DNA of 64,000 nucleotides from Girardinichthys multiradiatus (taxonomy: Eukaryota > Chordata > Actinopteri > Cyprinodontiformes > Goodeidae), in contig NC_061796.1 of NCBI RefSeq assembly GCF_021462225.1, positions 47,336,391-47,400,390 on the forward strand, in the 5' to 3' direction. Made by a program: the position numbers and the translations under genes. The notes under the pieces were generated by a model, which saw nothing but the letters and a program-made list of their open reading frames with translations, ran no database searches and was not told where the DNA came from. Positions 62,618 through 64,000 of this stretch are shown one piece after another (position 1 is the first letter of the stretch; each line of letters opens with the position of its first letter).

Positions 62618-63756
62618 TGTCAGAGCTCGTCTCACACTTTTCTATTTTGTCCTAATACCATCACCTTACTGGGCTGGTATTCACAGGATAACCCTTAACA
62701 GACCAAAATATTATTTGATAAAATATTAATATTAAATATTAAATAATATTCTCAGATTCATAATCCCAACATTGGCATCCCTGGGTAGGCATTATCATGA
62801 ACAGCTTGCACTGTACATAGATGTGAATGAATAAACCACAACTGCACATTATTGATGAACCAAGTGATTAGCTTAAAACCAGCTGTCACTGGTCAATATA
62901 CGACTCAAAACATCAGAGTTCTAACATCAGATGTCACTGATTATATTTAAGAGAACATTATAACTCGTGACATTCCAGGAGTTCACAATTTTAGACTTTT
63001 GTCAAAATTAATAACTCCAATATCTCCGTGCTAGTAACAATCAACTCTGATGTTCTGACTCAGTCTGGTTTCTTCTGTGTAAGCATTAATTTGAGACTTG
63101 GTTTAACTTCAGTTAACCTCTCTGTCCAGACAGTTGCTGCACATCTGTATCCAGAGGCTGTGTTTTGTGTACGACCACAATCTGAAACTGAATTAACTTT
63201 GCAGTTAATTTTAGTATCTGACCTAATTTTGATGCATGTATCCATTCAGAAACTTCATAGTTTGTTTTATGTTATGAAAGAACAGGATTTATTGCTAGAT
63301 TAAATCCCAAATTTAATCTTTTCCACCCTGCTATAAAGGAGGGTGAACCAAAAGCCAAATTGCAATTATTACCCTTAGGAGGTGCAGCAATTTTCTTTTT
63401 CCTTTGCATTTTAAACAAAATCCCCTTAAATGTTAAGAGTAGTGTCTAATCACTAGTTCTCCCAAAGAAAGGTAAAAAAATTAAGGCTAAAATCACAAAT
63501 ATCCTTAGAGAAAGGAGTAGCATTGTAACACTTAGAGCATAGTGTTGTCATAAGTCACAGGTTGAATGATCAACTTCTGTGCCCATTTTACACTCATACA
63601 AATGTTTCCAATATATGTATAGTCAGATATACATATATAGCTGGACATACATTTGTTGGATGTTGTTGCTTTTAGCAATTTCTCATAACTTTGTTGTTGT
63701 TTTGTAGTGTCTGCCAGAATGATGGAATCAAACTCCATTATGAATTAAGCAGATGT
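62618..63756. other. Unassigned AT-rich DNA
   Basis: A 91-codon frame at 63028-63303 has no recognised domain. Nothing else supported. Confidence 0.4.
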
Positions 63757-64000
63757 GGAGATGTAGAAAGTGGTGGTTGCTGATCTCATCCGTTTGTCTC
63801 CAGATGAGCGGGATGCTTTAAATCATGTGATGAGAGGATTCAGGAGTTGGTAAACTTCATTAAGTATCCGACTAGAGAGATTCTGATTTCAGATGTTGTT
63901 GGTAGGCTTACCTTGTTGAATTAGCAGAAATCACAACTGGAAGCTAAAAGATATCTTCAGTTACAGACTGAACATCAGATGGCCATTGAAAGAGAGAATG
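63757..64000 (+). pseudogene. Possible retroelement gag-like remnant at window edge
   Basis: Two frames joined by a shift near 63840 give LSPDERDALNHVM then QELVNFIKYPTREILISDV and a Gln/Glu-rich helix running off the window. The look is of a decayed coding region, but I cannot name it. Confidence 0.25.

Noticed and set aside
62053..62729. MDGW/HPSI repeat frames across the tetranucleotide array
   Set aside because: Products of (CCAT)n translated on either strand; simple repeat only.

Overview
The window is vertebrate nuclear DNA, almost certainly a teleost fish. The evidence is a last exon matching vertebrate synaptotagmin-11, Tc1 transposons and a CR1/L2-type LINE of fish character, a GGGCGGCACGG-type SINE-like family, a gammaretrovirus-like endogenous retrovirus (ERV), and a Maverick/Polinton. 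Most of the window is a stack of nested mobile elements and a recent duplication. I see only one conserved cellular exon (syt11, left edge) and one further gene of unknown function, a long coiled-coil protein present twice. Layout: 1-675 last exon of syt11; 676-5221 its 3' flank with a minisatellite; 5222-7362 a dispersed element here called TE-A. The next 26 kb is a direct tandem duplication (unit 1 6843-19899, unit 2 19900-33141). Each unit holds the 3' end of TE-A, an ERV fragment (pol-env-3'LTR) carrying a TA-flanked MITE, a coiled-coil gene with a CRE in its upstream region, SINE-like pieces, a 14-bp satellite and the start of a Tc1 element. The junction shows 3 nt of microhomology. The coiled-coil ORF is open in unit 2 (772 codons) and frameshifted in unit 1.

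After an AT-rich stretch, 37617-56596 is a third ERV copy (5'LTR, PBS, leader, gag, pro, part of pol). Its reverse-transcriptase region is interrupted by a 15.2-kb Maverick (40679-55923) flanked by the 6-bp target duplication CACCCC. The other two ERV copies supply the empty site.

The Maverick has TIRs of about 0.8 kb. On the + strand it carries a spliced left-end gene, a broken polB, a packaging ATPase, a pX-like peptide and a 275-aa protein. On the - strand it carries the adenain-like protease, the major and minor capsid proteins, a broken integrase and two unrecognised proteins. An L2-type LINE sits between the spliced gene and polB, and a Tc1 with an uninterrupted 334-codon transposase sits in the right TIR. 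Capsid, protease and ATPase frames are open, whereas polB and integrase are wrecked.

The right part (56597-64000) is a partial copy of the TE-A family, a decayed Tc1, LINE and SINE debris, a tetranucleotide array and sequence I cannot assign. The features I would follow up first are the spliced Maverick gene whose start codon forms the inner edge of the TIR, the UGA-CUAG gag/pro stop, the triple hairpin in the ERV leader, and evidence that the ERV copies exchanged sequence and may derive from one split provirus.
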